DNA of 45,775 bases from positions 1-45,775 of the forward strand of contig JAHDXY010000005.1 in NCBI GenBank assembly GCA_023384005.1. The letters are read 5' to 3'. The translations under genes and the position numbers were made by a program. The DNA comes from Burkholderiaceae bacterium. Its GTDB lineage: Bacteria > Pseudomonadota > Gammaproteobacteria > Burkholderiales > Burkholderiaceae_E. Every line of letters starts with the position of its first letter. Position 1 is the stretch's first letter. The notes below the pieces were generated by a model that had not been told where the DNA came from, made no database searches, and saw only the letters and a list, made by a program, of their open reading frames with translations. Below, piece after piece: positions 25,972-34,606 of this stretch.

Positions 25972-27042
25972 TTGACCTCAACGCCTTTTCTTCGTCTGCA
26001 GGGCATCCGCAAGGAGTTCGGCAGCTTCGTCGCGCTCGAGGGCGGCGCCCTCGACATCGCACCCGGTGAGTTCGTGTGCTTTCTCGGCCCCTCGGGTTGC
26101 GGCAAGACCACCGTCCTGCGAATCGTCGCGGGGCTCGAAACCCAGACCGCGGGGCGTGTCGAGCAAGGCGGCCGCGACGTCTCCACCCTGCCGGCGGCGC
26201 AGCGCGACTACGGGATCGTGTTCCAGTCGTACGCGCTGTTTCCGAACCTGAGCGTTGCCGACAACGTCGGCTACGGGCTGGTCAACCGCAGGAGGCCCAG
26301 GGAGGAGATCCGTGCCCGCGTGCGGGAGTTGCTCGAACTCGTCGGGCTCGCGGGCGCGCAGCCGAAGTATCCGAGCCAGCTCTCGGGCGGGCAGCAGCAG
26401 CGAATCGCGCTCGCGCGCGCCCTCGCCACCGCTCCTGGTTTGCTGCTTCTCGACGAACCGCTCTCGGCGCTCGACGCCCTGGAGCGGGTGCGCCTGCGCC
26501 AGGAAATCCGCGCTTTGCAGCGCCAGCTCGGCGTGACGACGATCATGGTCACCCACGACCAGGAGGAAGCGCTGTCGGTCGCCGATCGAATCGTCGTGAT
26601 GAACCACGGCGTGATCGAGCAGGTCGGGACGCCGATGCAGATCTACCGCGACCCGGCCACGCCCTTCGTCGCCGATTTCGTCGGCAGGGTCAACGTGCTG
26701 CCCGCAGTCGCGGCCGACGGCGGCGGAGTCCGGGTGGGAGAGCAAACCTTCGAGTGCGAGGCGCCGGTTCCGGCGAACGCGCGCGCCGGCGTTTCACTGT
26801 ACATCCGGCCGGAAGACGTGCTCGCCGAGTTCGAACCCGGCGCCGACGCGAACGTGATCGACACGACGATCGACAAGATCGAGTTCCTCGGCTCGCACTG
26901 CCTGGTGCACGTGAGCAGTCCGCAAATCGGGGGCCATTCACTGATCGCGTCACTGTCGCCGAACATGCTCTCCGAGCATCGCCTGGAGGCGGGAACCCGG
27001 CTGCGCCTGCGGCTGCTCGCGGACCGCCTGCGGGTGTTCTGA
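25972..27042 (+). CDS. phnT: ABC transporter ATP-binding protein, 2-aminoethylphosphonate type
   Basis: 356 residues with a complete nucleotide-binding domain: Walker A GPSGCGKTT (39-47), Q-loop in VFQSYALFPN, signature LSGGQQQR, Walker B LLLLDEPLSALD and the switch histidine in MVTHDQEEAL. The C-terminal 110 residues form a TOBE-type regulatory domain (LYIRPEDVLAEFEPG). It powers import through the fused permease. The start is unusual: TTG 25972 is the first start-type codon in frame, and no good RBS precedes it. The upstream hairpin may hold the leader. Its stop overlaps the permease start by one base (TGATG). Confidence 0.92.
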   Translation: MTSTPFLRLQGIRKEFGSFVALEGGALDIAPGEFVCFLGPSGCGKTTVLRIVAGLETQTAGRVEQGGRDVSTLPAAQRDYGIVFQSYALFPNLSVADNVGYGLVNRRRPREEIRARVRELLELVGLAGAQPKYPSQLSGGQQQRIALARALATAPGLLLLDEPLSALDALERVRLRQEIRALQRQLGVTTIMVTHDQEEALSVADRIVVMNHGVIEQVGTPMQIYRDPATPFVADFVGRVNVLPAVAADGGGVRVGEQTFECEAPVPANARAGVSLYIRPEDVLAEFEPGADANVIDTTIDKIEFLGSHCLVHVSSPQIGGHSLIASLSPNMLSEHRLEAGTRLRLRLLADRLRVF

Positions 27043-28763
27043 TGCCCGCGGCAGCCGCCGAGTCGATCGCCGGCCCGGTGCGTCTGCGCGCGCACTGGTC
27101 CGAGCGCATCGCCCACGTCGCACTCGCCGCGGTCGCACTCGTGCTGCTCGTCTTTCTCGCCGCGCCGCTCGCCGCGATCCTGCTGCAGTCGTTCGAGGAC
27201 AGCGCGGGCCACTTCGTCGGCGTTGCGAACTTCGTGTCCTACGCGCGCACGCCGGCGCTGCTCGACTCGCTCTGGAACAGCCTGTGGGTGTCGAGCGTGG
27301 TCACGCTCGTGGTCATCCCGCTCGCGTTCGCCGCCGCGTACGCGCTCACGCGCAGTTGCATGCCCGCGAAGGCGCTGTTTCGCGGCATCACGCTCATCCC
27401 GCTGCTCGCGCCCTCGTTGCTCTCGGCGATCTCGCTGATCTACTGGTTCGGCAACCAGGGCGCACTCAGGCAGCTGATGCTGGCGGTCGGAGTCGAGCAG
27501 ATCTATGGCGCGCCAGGCATCGTGCTGGCGGAGATCTTCGCGGTTTTTCCGCACGCGCTGATGATCCTGATCACCGCGCTCACACTCTCGGATGCGCGCC
27601 TGTACGAAGCGGCCGACGCGCTGGGCACGCGCGCATCCCGCAAGTTCTGGACGATCACCCTGCCCGGCGCCAAGTACGGCCTGATCTCGGCGAGTGCGGT
27701 CACCTTCACGCTGGTGATCACCGACTTCGGCATCCCGAAGGTGATCGGCGGAAGCTTCAACGTGCTGGCCACCGACGTGTTCAAGCTCGTGATCGGGCAA
27801 CAGGATTTCCAGCGCGGAGCAGTCGTCGGACTGCTGCTGCTCGCCCCCGCGATGTTCACCTTTTCGGTCGATCACATGATGCAACGTCGCCAGACCGCGA
27901 TGCTCACCGCACGGGCGGTGCCGCTCGCGCCGCGCCCTTCGCGCGGCTTCGATGCCGCGATGGGCGCCTATTGCCTGGCGATCGCGTTGCTTATTCTCGC
28001 GATGCTCGGAATGGCGGTCTTCGCCTCGTTCGCGACCTTCTGGCCGTACAACCTCGCGCCGAGCCTGCGCCACTACGTGCACGGGCTGGTCGACGCGGAG
28101 GTTGGCGTGGCCTTCGTGAACAGCCTGAAGATGGCTGCCGGCACGGCGGTGTTCGGCACCGCGCTGGTGTTCACCGGCGCGTACCTGCTCGAGAAGACGC
28201 GCGCACCAGTAGCCCTGCGCGGACTCGTACGGCTCCTCGCAACGCTGCCGATGGCGGTGCCTGGCCTGGTCCTGGGACTGGGCTACATCTTCTTCTTCAA
28301 CGCGCCGGCCAACCCGTTCAACAACCTGTACCACACGCTCACGCTGTTGACGCTTTGCACGATCGTGCACTTCTACACCACCGGCCACCTCACCGCCGTC
28401 ACGGCGCTCAAGGCGCTCGACGCGGAATTCGAAGCGGTGTCTTCATCGCTGAAGGTTCCGTTCTATCGGACGTTCTGGCGCGTCACGCTGCCGATCTGCA
28501 CGCCCGCCCTGGTCGACATCGCACGCTACTTCTTCATCAACGCGATGACGACGATCTCGGCGGTGGTATTCATCTACGCACCCGATACCAAGGTGGCGGC
28601 GATCGCGATCCTGAACCTCGATGAAGCCGGCGAAATCGGCGCGGCGGCGGCGATGGCCGTGCTGATCGCGTTCACCTCCGCGATCGCGATGCTGCTGTTC
28701 ATGCTCCTGTCGCGCTGGGTCGAACGACGCACCCAGGCGTGGCGCAAACCCGTATCGGGATGA
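27042..28763 (+). CDS. ABC transporter permease, fused double MetI-type domain
   Basis: 573 residues, about twelve hydrophobic helices in two similar halves. Each half carries an EAA-type loop that contacts the ATPase: [21 protein letters not shown] in the first and [22 protein letters not shown] in the second. A fused permease replaces the two separate PhnU/PhnV-type subunits known in Salmonella. It belongs with the binding protein and ATPase just upstream. Translation is coupled on both sides (TGATG with the ATPase, ATGA with phnW). Confidence 0.92.
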   Translation: MPAAAAESIAGPVRLRAHWSERIAHVALAAVALVLLVFLAAPLAAILLQSFEDSAGHFVGVANFVSYARTPALLDSLWNSLWVSSVVTLVVIPLAFAAAYALTRSCMPAKALFRGITLIPLLAPSLLSAISLIYWFGNQGALRQLMLAVGVEQIYGAPGIVLAEIFAVFPHALMILITALTLSDARLYEAADALGTRASRKFWTITLPGAKYGLISASAVTFTLVITDFGIPKVIGGSFNVLATDVFKLVIGQQDFQRGAVVGLLLLAPAMFTFSVDHMMQRRQTAMLTARAVPLAPRPSRGFDAAMGAYCLAIALLILAMLGMAVFASFATFWPYNLAPSLRHYVHGLVDAEVGVAFVNSLKMAAGTAVFGTALVFTGAYLLEKTRAPVALRGLVRLLATLPMAVPGLVLGLGYIFFFNAPANPFNNLYHTLTLLTLCTIVHFYTTGHLTAVTALKALDAEFEAVSSSLKVPFYRTFWRVTLPICTPALVDIARYFFINAMTTISAVVFIYAPDTKVAAIAILNLDEAGEIGAAAAMAVLIAFTSAIAMLLFMLLSRWVERRTQAWRKPVSG

Positions 28764-29887
28764 CACCGATGGACAGAGACAAGATCCTTCTCACGCCCGG
28801 TCCGCTCACGACCACGCTGCGCACCAAGCTCGCAATGCTGCGCGACTGGGGTTCCTGGGACAGCCAGTTCAACGCGGTGACCGCGCAGCTTCGCTCTCGC
28901 CTGCTCGAGATCGTCCACGCAGGCAAGACGCACACGGTCGTGCCGTTGCAGGGGAGCGGGACCTTCGCGGTAGAAGCCGCGGTCGCCACGCTGGTGCCGC
29001 GCGACGGCCACGTCCTGGTGCTGGACAACGGCGCGTACTGCAAGCGCGCCGCGAAGCTCACCCAACTGATGGGCCGGCGCGCGACGGTGGTCGAATTCGA
29101 CGAAGCCGAGGCGGTTTCGGTGTCGCGGCTCGAAGCCGCGCTCGCGGCGGACGCGTCGGTCACGCACGTCCTGGTCGTGCACTGCGAAACCGGCACCGGG
29201 GTTCTCAACCCGCTCGAGGCCCTGGCCCGGGCCTGCGAGAAGGCGGGCAAGGGACTGATCGTCGACGCGATGAGCACCTTCGGCGCGTTGCCGATCGACG
29301 CGCGAACGCTGCGCTTCGACGCACTGGTCGCTGCCAGCGGGAAATGCCTCGAGGGCGTTCCCGGAATGGGTTTCGTCGTGGTGCGCGAGGAGGCGCTGCG
29401 GCGATGCGCCGCCAACAGCCAGTCGCTGTCGATGGACCTGCACGACCAGCACGCGTACATGGAGCGAACCGGCCAGTGGCGCTTCACGCCCCCGACCCAC
29501 GTCGTGGTCGCGCTGAACGAGGCGCTCGCACAGTACGAGGCCGAGGGAGGGCAACCCGCCAGGCTCGCGCGCTACAGCGCGAACTGTGCCACGCTGATCG
29601 GCGCGATGCGAGACTTGGGCTTCGAGCCGTTCCTGCGCGAGGAACTGCAGGCGCCGATCATCGTGACCTTTCACGCTCCCGCCGACCCGAACTACGAGTT
29701 CCGCCGGTTCTACGAGATGGCGCGCGATCGCGGTTTCATCCTCTATCCGGGCAAGCTGACGCAACTCGAAACCTTTCGCGTCGGCTGCATCGGCGCGATC
29801 GGTCCGAACGAGATGCGCCAGGCGGTCGAAGCCGTCGCCGACGTGGTCCGCACGATCGGGCTGCGGCGCATGGGGCGCGCGTCTTGA
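28760..29887 (+). CDS. phnW: 2-aminoethylphosphonate--pyruvate transaminase
   Basis: 375-residue fold-type I PLP enzyme that converts 2-aminoethylphosphonate and pyruvate to phosphonoacetaldehyde and alanine. Hallmarks: [15 protein letters not shown] at the N-terminus, [12 protein letters not shown] (phosphate site, about 62-73), D169 in [10 protein letters not shown] and the PLP lysine K195 in [15 protein letters not shown] 28760 overlaps the permease stop; a second in-frame ATG at 28769 would also work. It supplies the aldehyde for PhnY on the opposite wing. Confidence 0.95.
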   Translation: MTPMDRDKILLTPGPLTTTLRTKLAMLRDWGSWDSQFNAVTAQLRSRLLEIVHAGKTHTVVPLQGSGTFAVEAAVATLVPRDGHVLVLDNGAYCKRAAKLTQLMGRRATVVEFDEAEAVSVSRLEAALAADASVTHVLVVHCETGTGVLNPLEALARACEKAGKGLIVDAMSTFGALPIDARTLRFDALVAASGKCLEGVPGMGFVVVREEALRRCAANSQSLSMDLHDQHAYMERTGQWRFTPPTHVVVALNEALAQYEAEGGQPARLARYSANCATLIGAMRDLGFEPFLREELQAPIIVTFHAPADPNYEFRRFYEMARDRGFILYPGKLTQLETFRVGCIGAIGPNEMRQAVEAVADVVRTIGLRRMGRAS

Positions 29888-29927
29888 ACGCCGGCGCGAA
29901 TCGAAGCAACGAAGCCAGGAGAAGTTC

Positions 29928-31295
29928 GTGAAGGCCAAACCGCTCGCGATGCACCCGGCGTTCGCCGCGTTGCGCGACGATCCGACCCTCAAGGTGAAGG
30001 TCGCCGTGTCCGACATCGACGGCATCCTGCGCGGGAAGTACATCCATCGCGACAAGTTCTTCGGCGCGGCAGAATCCGGGTTCGGATTCTGCGACGTGGT
30101 ATTCGGCTGGGACAGCCACGATGCCTGCTACGACAACACGCAGGTCACGGGCTGGCAACATGGATTCCCCGACGCGCTCGCCAGGCTCGACCCGGCCACC
30201 GCGCGGCGCGTTCCCTGGGATGGAGATGTTCCGTTCTTCCTTGGCGAGTTCGTCGCGCCCGATGGATCGCCCTACCCGATCTGCCCGCGCCAGACGCTCA
30301 AGCGCGTGCTCGCGCGGGCGCGAGAACTTGGCTTCGAAGCGATGGCCGGCGTCGAATTCGAGTGGTTCAACTTCGCCGAAACCCCGCACAGCTGGGCGGC
30401 CAAGAACGGCGTCGGGCCGACGACCATCACTCCCGGAATGTTCGGCTACTCGCTGCTTCGGATGGCCGACAGCCGCGAGTTCTTCAACGCGCTGATGGAC
30501 CAGATGGGAGCGTTCGGCGTGCCGATCGAGGGCCTGCACACCGAAACCGGGCCCGGCGTCTACGAGGTCGCGATCGCGTTCAGCGAAGCGCTCGAGGCGG
30601 CGGATCGCGCGATCCTCTTCAAGACCGGCGCGAAGGAGATCGGCAAGCGCTTCGGCATCATGCCCAGCTTCATGGCGAAGTGGAACGCGCAATTGCCAGG
30701 GTGCAGCGGGCACATCCACCAGAGCCTTTCCGACGGCAGGAAGAACCTGTTCTTCGACCAGGCCGCCCGTCACTCGATGAGCCCGCTGTTCGAGAGCTAC
30801 CTCGCGGGGCAACTGGCCTGCCTGATGGAGTTCGCGCCGATGTTCTGGCCCACGGTCAACAGCTACAAGCGCCTGGTCGACGGCTTCTGGGCACCGGTCA
30901 AACCGACCTGGGGCGTGGACAACCGCACTGCGAGCTTTCGCGTGATCTCGGGCAATCCGAAATCGACCCGTCTCGAGACACGCTGCCCCGGCGCCGACAT
31001 CAACCCGTATCTGGCGATGGCCGCGGTGGTCGCCGCAGGAATCCACGGCGTGGAGAAGGGCCTCAAACTGCGGACCAAGCCGATCCACGGGACCAACCAG
31101 GGAGCGGAGGGTATCCCGAGGGCGCCGCGCTCGCTGATCGAAACGACCCGGATCTTCCGCCAATCGCAGATCGCCCGCGACTGGCTCGGCGACGCTTTCG
31201 TCGATCACTTCGCCGCGACCCGGGAATGGGAGTGGCGGCAGTGGCAGGATGCCGTCACCGACTGGGAAATGAAGCGTTACTTCGAGATCATCTGA
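29928..31295 (+). CDS. Glutamine synthetase-like protein, probable gamma-glutamyl-amine ligase
   Basis: 455 residues of the type I glutamine-synthetase fold, starting at GTG 29928 after AGGAGAAG (29917-29924). Visible active-site blocks are the metal/ATP glutamate in GVEFEWFNF, HTETGPGVYEVA, the HxH-type SGHIHQSL, NRTASFRVI and RLETRCPGADINPYLA. It lacks the adenylylation loop tyrosine pattern of GlnA as far as I can see. In amine-degrading operons, such GS-like enzymes attach glutamate to an amine before oxidation, as in isopropylamine or ethanolamine use. With an alcohol and an aldehyde dehydrogenase directly behind it, an amino-alcohol pathway is a reasonable hypothesis. It could also glutamylate AEP itself. 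Confidence 0.85.
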   Translation: MKAKPLAMHPAFAALRDDPTLKVKVAVSDIDGILRGKYIHRDKFFGAAESGFGFCDVVFGWDSHDACYDNTQVTGWQHGFPDALARLDPATARRVPWDGDVPFFLGEFVAPDGSPYPICPRQTLKRVLARARELGFEAMAGVEFEWFNFAETPHSWAAKNGVGPTTITPGMFGYSLLRMADSREFFNALMDQMGAFGVPIEGLHTETGPGVYEVAIAFSEALEAADRAILFKTGAKEIGKRFGIMPSFMAKWNAQLPGCSGHIHQSLSDGRKNLFFDQAARHSMSPLFESYLAGQLACLMEFAPMFWPTVNSYKRLVDGFWAPVKPTWGVDNRTASFRVISGNPKSTRLETRCPGADINPYLAMAAVVAAGIHGVEKGLKLRTKPIHGTNQGAEGIPRAPRSLIETTRIFRQSQIARDWLGDAFVDHFAATREWEWRQWQDAVTDWEMKRYFEII

Positions 31296-31301
31296 CACGA
31301 C

Positions 31302-32432
31302 ATGAGCATCGTTCGTTTTTCCTTTCCGACCACGATCCACTTCGGCGCCGGGGCGCGCGGGCTCGTCGCCGCGCACCTGCTCGAGGCGGGCTGCTCGCGC
31401 CCGTTGCTCGTCACCGACCGGGCCCTCGCCCCCCTCGCGGTCACCGCCGAGTTTCGCGACCGGCTCCAGGGGCTCGACGTGGCACTGTTCGACGGCGTGA
31501 CCGGCAACCCGACCTGCAGCCAGGTCATGGACGGTGCGCGCGCCTTTCGCGCGCATCGCGCCGACTGCGTGATCGGCTTTGGCGGCGGTGCGGCGCTCGA
31601 CGTATCCAAGGTGATCGGCGTCGCCGCGACCCACGAAGGCGACATCCTCGAGTACGTCTGGGACCATCCGCAGCATCGACCGATCGAACTCCCGCTGCCC
31701 TACTTCGTCGCGCTGCCCACGACCTCCGGAACCGGGTCCGAGGTGGGACGCTCGAGCGTCGTCTCGGAAGACGACAGCCACGTCAAGCGCACAGTCTTCA
31801 GTCCGCTGATCCTGGCGCGCGCGGTGTTCGCCGATCCTGAACTCACACTGGGCCTGCCGCCCGCCGTGACCGCCGCCACCGGAATCGACGCGCTCACGCA
31901 CAATATCGAGAGCTACCTCTCGCCCGCGTACCACCCGCTGTGCGACGGGATCGCGCTCGAAGGCACCAGGATCGCCGCGCGCGCCCTGCGCACCGCGGTG
32001 AACGACCCGACGAACCTCGCCGCGCGCTCGGACATGATGATGTCGTCGATGATGGGTGCGATCGCCTTCCAGAAGGATCTCGGTGCGGTGCACTCGTGCG
32101 CGCATGCGCTCGGCGCGGTGCTCGACATGCACCACGGGCTGGCCAATGCGCTGATGATCGACACGGTGCTCGAGTGGAACCTCGAGGCGGCCGGCTTGAA
32201 GTTCGCCGAGCTCGCGCGCGTCGTCGGGTTGGAGCGTGCCGACCGCTTCGTTCCCTGGCTGCGCGAGCTTCGCGACTCGGTCGGCATCGCGCCGGGGCTT
32301 CGCGACCGGGGAGTGCGCGCGGAGCACCTGCCCCGGCTGATCGCGATCGCCACGGCCGACATCTGCCACCTGACGAATCCCAGACCCTGCACCGCCGCCG
32401 ATTTCGAACAGCTGTTCACGCGTGCGATGTAG
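31302..32432 (+). CDS. Iron-containing alcohol dehydrogenase
   Basis: 376 residues of the group III (iron) alcohol dehydrogenase family. The NAD site is GFGGGAALDVSK (92-103) and the TTSGTGSEV loop follows at 140-148. Metal ligands are D196 and H200 in GIDALTHNIESY, H264 in VHSCAHALG and H278 in MHHGLANA. It starts 6 bases after the GS-like gene, so it is co-transcribed. It would oxidise a primary alcohol to an aldehyde, possibly a gamma-glutamylated amino alcohol, or reduce phosphonoacetaldehyde; the sequence does not decide. Confidence 0.9.
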   Translation: MSIVRFSFPTTIHFGAGARGLVAAHLLEAGCSRPLLVTDRALAPLAVTAEFRDRLQGLDVALFDGVTGNPTCSQVMDGARAFRAHRADCVIGFGGGAALDVSKVIGVAATHEGDILEYVWDHPQHRPIELPLPYFVALPTTSGTGSEVGRSSVVSEDDSHVKRTVFSPLILARAVFADPELTLGLPPAVTAATGIDALTHNIESYLSPAYHPLCDGIALEGTRIAARALRTAVNDPTNLAARSDMMMSSMMGAIAFQKDLGAVHSCAHALGAVLDMHHGLANALMIDTVLEWNLEAAGLKFAELARVVGLERADRFVPWLRELRDSVGIAPGLRDRGVRAEHLPRLIAIATADICHLTNPRPCTAADFEQLFTRAM

Positions 32433-32476
32433 ATCTGCGCGAACCGCGCCCCTTGCGACGAAACGACTGGCCCCCG

Positions 32477-33850
32477 ATGAGCACACTCAGAATCGACGAT
32501 CCGGCCACCGGTGAAACGATTGCCGAACTACCGGCCGACGATGCGATGTCGATCGCCGCCAAGGTACGCAAGGCCCGCGCAGCGCAAGCGAAGTGGGCCG
32601 GCACCCCGCTCGAACGCCGCATCGCCGCGATCGAGCGGTTCCGGTCGATGCTGCTCGCCGAGCAGGAGTCGCTCGCGCTCACCCTCACGCGCGAGGTCGG
32701 AAAGCCGATCCGGCAGTCGCGCAACGAACTCGCCGGCGTGCTGGCGCGAATCGATTTCTTCACGTCCCAGCTCGCCTCGGCGATCGGCGATGAAACGGTC
32801 CACGCGGAACCCGGGTTGTGCGAACAGATCACGCACCCGCCGCTGGGCGTGATCGCGAACGTCTCTGCCTGGAACTACCCGTACTTCGTCGGCGCGAACG
32901 TCTTCGTTGCGGCGCTGCTCACCGGAAACGCGGTGCTCTACAAGCCTTCGGAACACGCGACGCTCACCGGACTGGAGATCGCCCGGCTGCTGCATGCCTC
33001 GGGCGTCGACCCGGACGTTTTCCAGCCGATCGTGGGAGCCGGCGACGCCGGGGCGGCGCTGATCGCGCAGGACGTCGACGGCGTGTACTTCACCGGCAGC
33101 CACGACACCGGCGCACGGATCGCGGCAGCGGTCGGCCCGCGGATGATCCGCATGCAGCTCGAACTGGGAGGCAAGGACCCGAGCTACGTGCGCGCCGACG
33201 CCGACGCACGCGTGGCCGCCGCTTCGCTCGCCGACGGAGCGATGTACAACACCGGGCAGAGCTGCTGTTCGGTCGAGCGGATCTACGTCCACGAAGACCT
33301 GCACGACGCCTTCGTCGCGCATTTCCTGGAAACCGTCAACGGCTTCGTGCTCGGCGATCCGCGCGCGGAGGACACCTACATCGGCGCGATCACGCGCGCG
33401 CAGCAACTCGACACGCTCGACGCGCAGGCCCGCGACGCCATCGACAGGGGGGCGACGCTTCGCTGCGGAGGCTCGCGCCTTCCAGGGCCAGGAAACTGGT
33501 ACCCGCCGACGGTGTTCACCGAAGTGAACCACGAGATGGCGCTGATGGTAGAGGAGAGCTTCGGCCCGATCATCGGCATCCAGAGGGTCTCGAGCGATGA
33601 CCAGGCTGTCGCGCTGATGAACGACACGCGTTACGGCCTGACGGCGGGTGTCTTCACCCGCGACGAGGCCGCCGCGCGCGCACTGCTCTCGCGCGTGAGC
33701 GCCGGGTCGGTCTACTGGAACTGCTGCGATCGGGTGAGCCCGCGACTGCCCTGGTCCGGAATCGGTCGTTCCGGGATCGGTCTCACGCTGTCGCGTTACG
33801 GTATCCAGGCCTTCACGCGACCAAAAGCCTGGCACCTGCGAAATGCCTGA
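32477..33850 (+). CDS. Aldehyde dehydrogenase (second, non-PhnY)
   Basis: 457 residues. Standard ALDH residues: N133 in SAWNYPYF, the base E229 in LELGGKDP and the nucleophile C263 in GQSCCSVERIYV. It falls closer to succinate-semialdehyde/NAD-dependent ALDHs than to PhnY, lacking the GLCLKDARYE and YRLEVTPFGG strings. It lies 44 bases behind the iron alcohol dehydrogenase and could complete alcohol to aldehyde to acid oxidation. ATG 32477 is chosen from the normal family N-terminus (STLRIDDPATGETIAEL); the frame extends far upstream only by chance. Confidence 0.9.
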   Translation: MSTLRIDDPATGETIAELPADDAMSIAAKVRKARAAQAKWAGTPLERRIAAIERFRSMLLAEQESLALTLTREVGKPIRQSRNELAGVLARIDFFTSQLASAIGDETVHAEPGLCEQITHPPLGVIANVSAWNYPYFVGANVFVAALLTGNAVLYKPSEHATLTGLEIARLLHASGVDPDVFQPIVGAGDAGAALIAQDVDGVYFTGSHDTGARIAAAVGPRMIRMQLELGGKDPSYVRADADARVAAASLADGAMYNTGQSCCSVERIYVHEDLHDAFVAHFLETVNGFVLGDPRAEDTYIGAITRAQQLDTLDAQARDAIDRGATLRCGGSRLPGPGNWYPPTVFTEVNHEMALMVEESFGPIIGIQRVSSDDQAVALMNDTRYGLTAGVFTRDEAAARALLSRVSAGSVYWNCCDRVSPRLPWSGIGRSGIGLTLSRYGIQAFTRPKAWHLRNA

Positions 33851-34553
33851 GACCCCGCGCGCCGCGGGTGCGCCACCCGGGCCGATCCGGTTGACGATCT
33901 TCGACCTCGACCACACGCTGCTCGACGGCGACAGCGACACGCTCTGGTGCGAGTTCCTGGTCGAGCGCGGGCTGCTCGATCGTGCGCACTTCTTCGCCGG
34001 CAACGCCGACATGGAGCGGCGTTACGCCCTCGGGACCGTGGGCGTGGACGAGTTCGCGGCCTTCTACGTCTCGACGCTGGCGGGGCGCACCGTACCCGAG
34101 GTCGATTCTCTGAGGCGGGACTTCCTTCGCGAGTCGATCGTGCCGCGCATCCCCGACGCGGCACGGGCACTGGTCGCGCGCCACCTCGCCACCGACGATC
34201 TGGTGGTCCTCAGCACCGCGACCAATCGCGTGATCACCGAGCTCACCGCTGCGCACCTTGAAATCCCGCACCTGATCGCGACCGAGGTGGAGCGGCGCGC
34301 CGAGCGCTACAGCGGCCGCCCGATCGGCGTACCGAACATGCGAGACGGCAAGGTCGAGCGGCTCGACGCCTTCCTGGCGGCGCGTTCTCTTTCGCTCGAG
34401 CAGTGCGAATCCCGGTTCTACAGCGACTCGATCAACGATCTGCCGCTGCTGTCGGCCGTGCGCACGGCGGTGGTGGTGAACCCGGATGACAGGCTCGCGG
34501 ACGTTGCCGCATGTCGCGGTTGGGAAGCCATCAGACTTCACGCGCGAAACTGA
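33843..34553 (+). CDS. HAD-superfamily hydrolase (subfamily IB, SerB-like)
   Basis: 236 residues. Motif I is FDLDHTLLDGDSDTLW (about residues 20-35) with the nucleophile and acid Asp; motif II Ser/Thr lies in VVLSTATNRV; motif IV acids are in FYSDSINDLPLL. The helical cap after motif I (VERGLLDRAHFFAGNADMERRY) is typical of the IB group found in many betaproteobacteria. It is not PhnX, whose first motif and cap differ. The start overlaps the ALDH stop by 8 bases, so it is read with the operon; its link to phosphonates may be incidental. Confidence 0.88.
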   Translation: MPETPRAAGAPPGPIRLTIFDLDHTLLDGDSDTLWCEFLVERGLLDRAHFFAGNADMERRYALGTVGVDEFAAFYVSTLAGRTVPEVDSLRRDFLRESIVPRIPDAARALVARHLATDDLVVLSTATNRVITELTAAHLEIPHLIATEVERRAERYSGRPIGVPNMRDGKVERLDAFLAARSLSLEQCESRFYSDSINDLPLLSAVRTAVVVNPDDRLADVAACRGWEAIRLHARN

Positions 34554-34556
34554 GCG

Positions 34557-34592
34557 CCGCCGGGTGCCGCGAACCCGGTTGGCGGTGCCGGT
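34557..34592. terminator. Possible imperfect hairpin between convergent genes
   Basis: In the 53-base gap between the HAD stop and the convergent GGDEF/EAL stop, CCGCCGGGT is followed by ACCCGGTTGGCGG, which can pair with a small bulge. There is no clear U-tract. It may end one or both transcripts. Confidence 0.3.
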
Positions 34593-34606
34593 GTTCGCGC
34601 GAGAGC

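Noticed and set aside
33843-34553. Phosphonoacetaldehyde hydrolase (PhnX)
   Set aside because: It is a HAD protein beside phosphonate genes, but motif I is DLDHTLLDGDSD and the cap is that of subfamily IB. PhnX has another first motif and a characteristic cap lysine that I cannot find.
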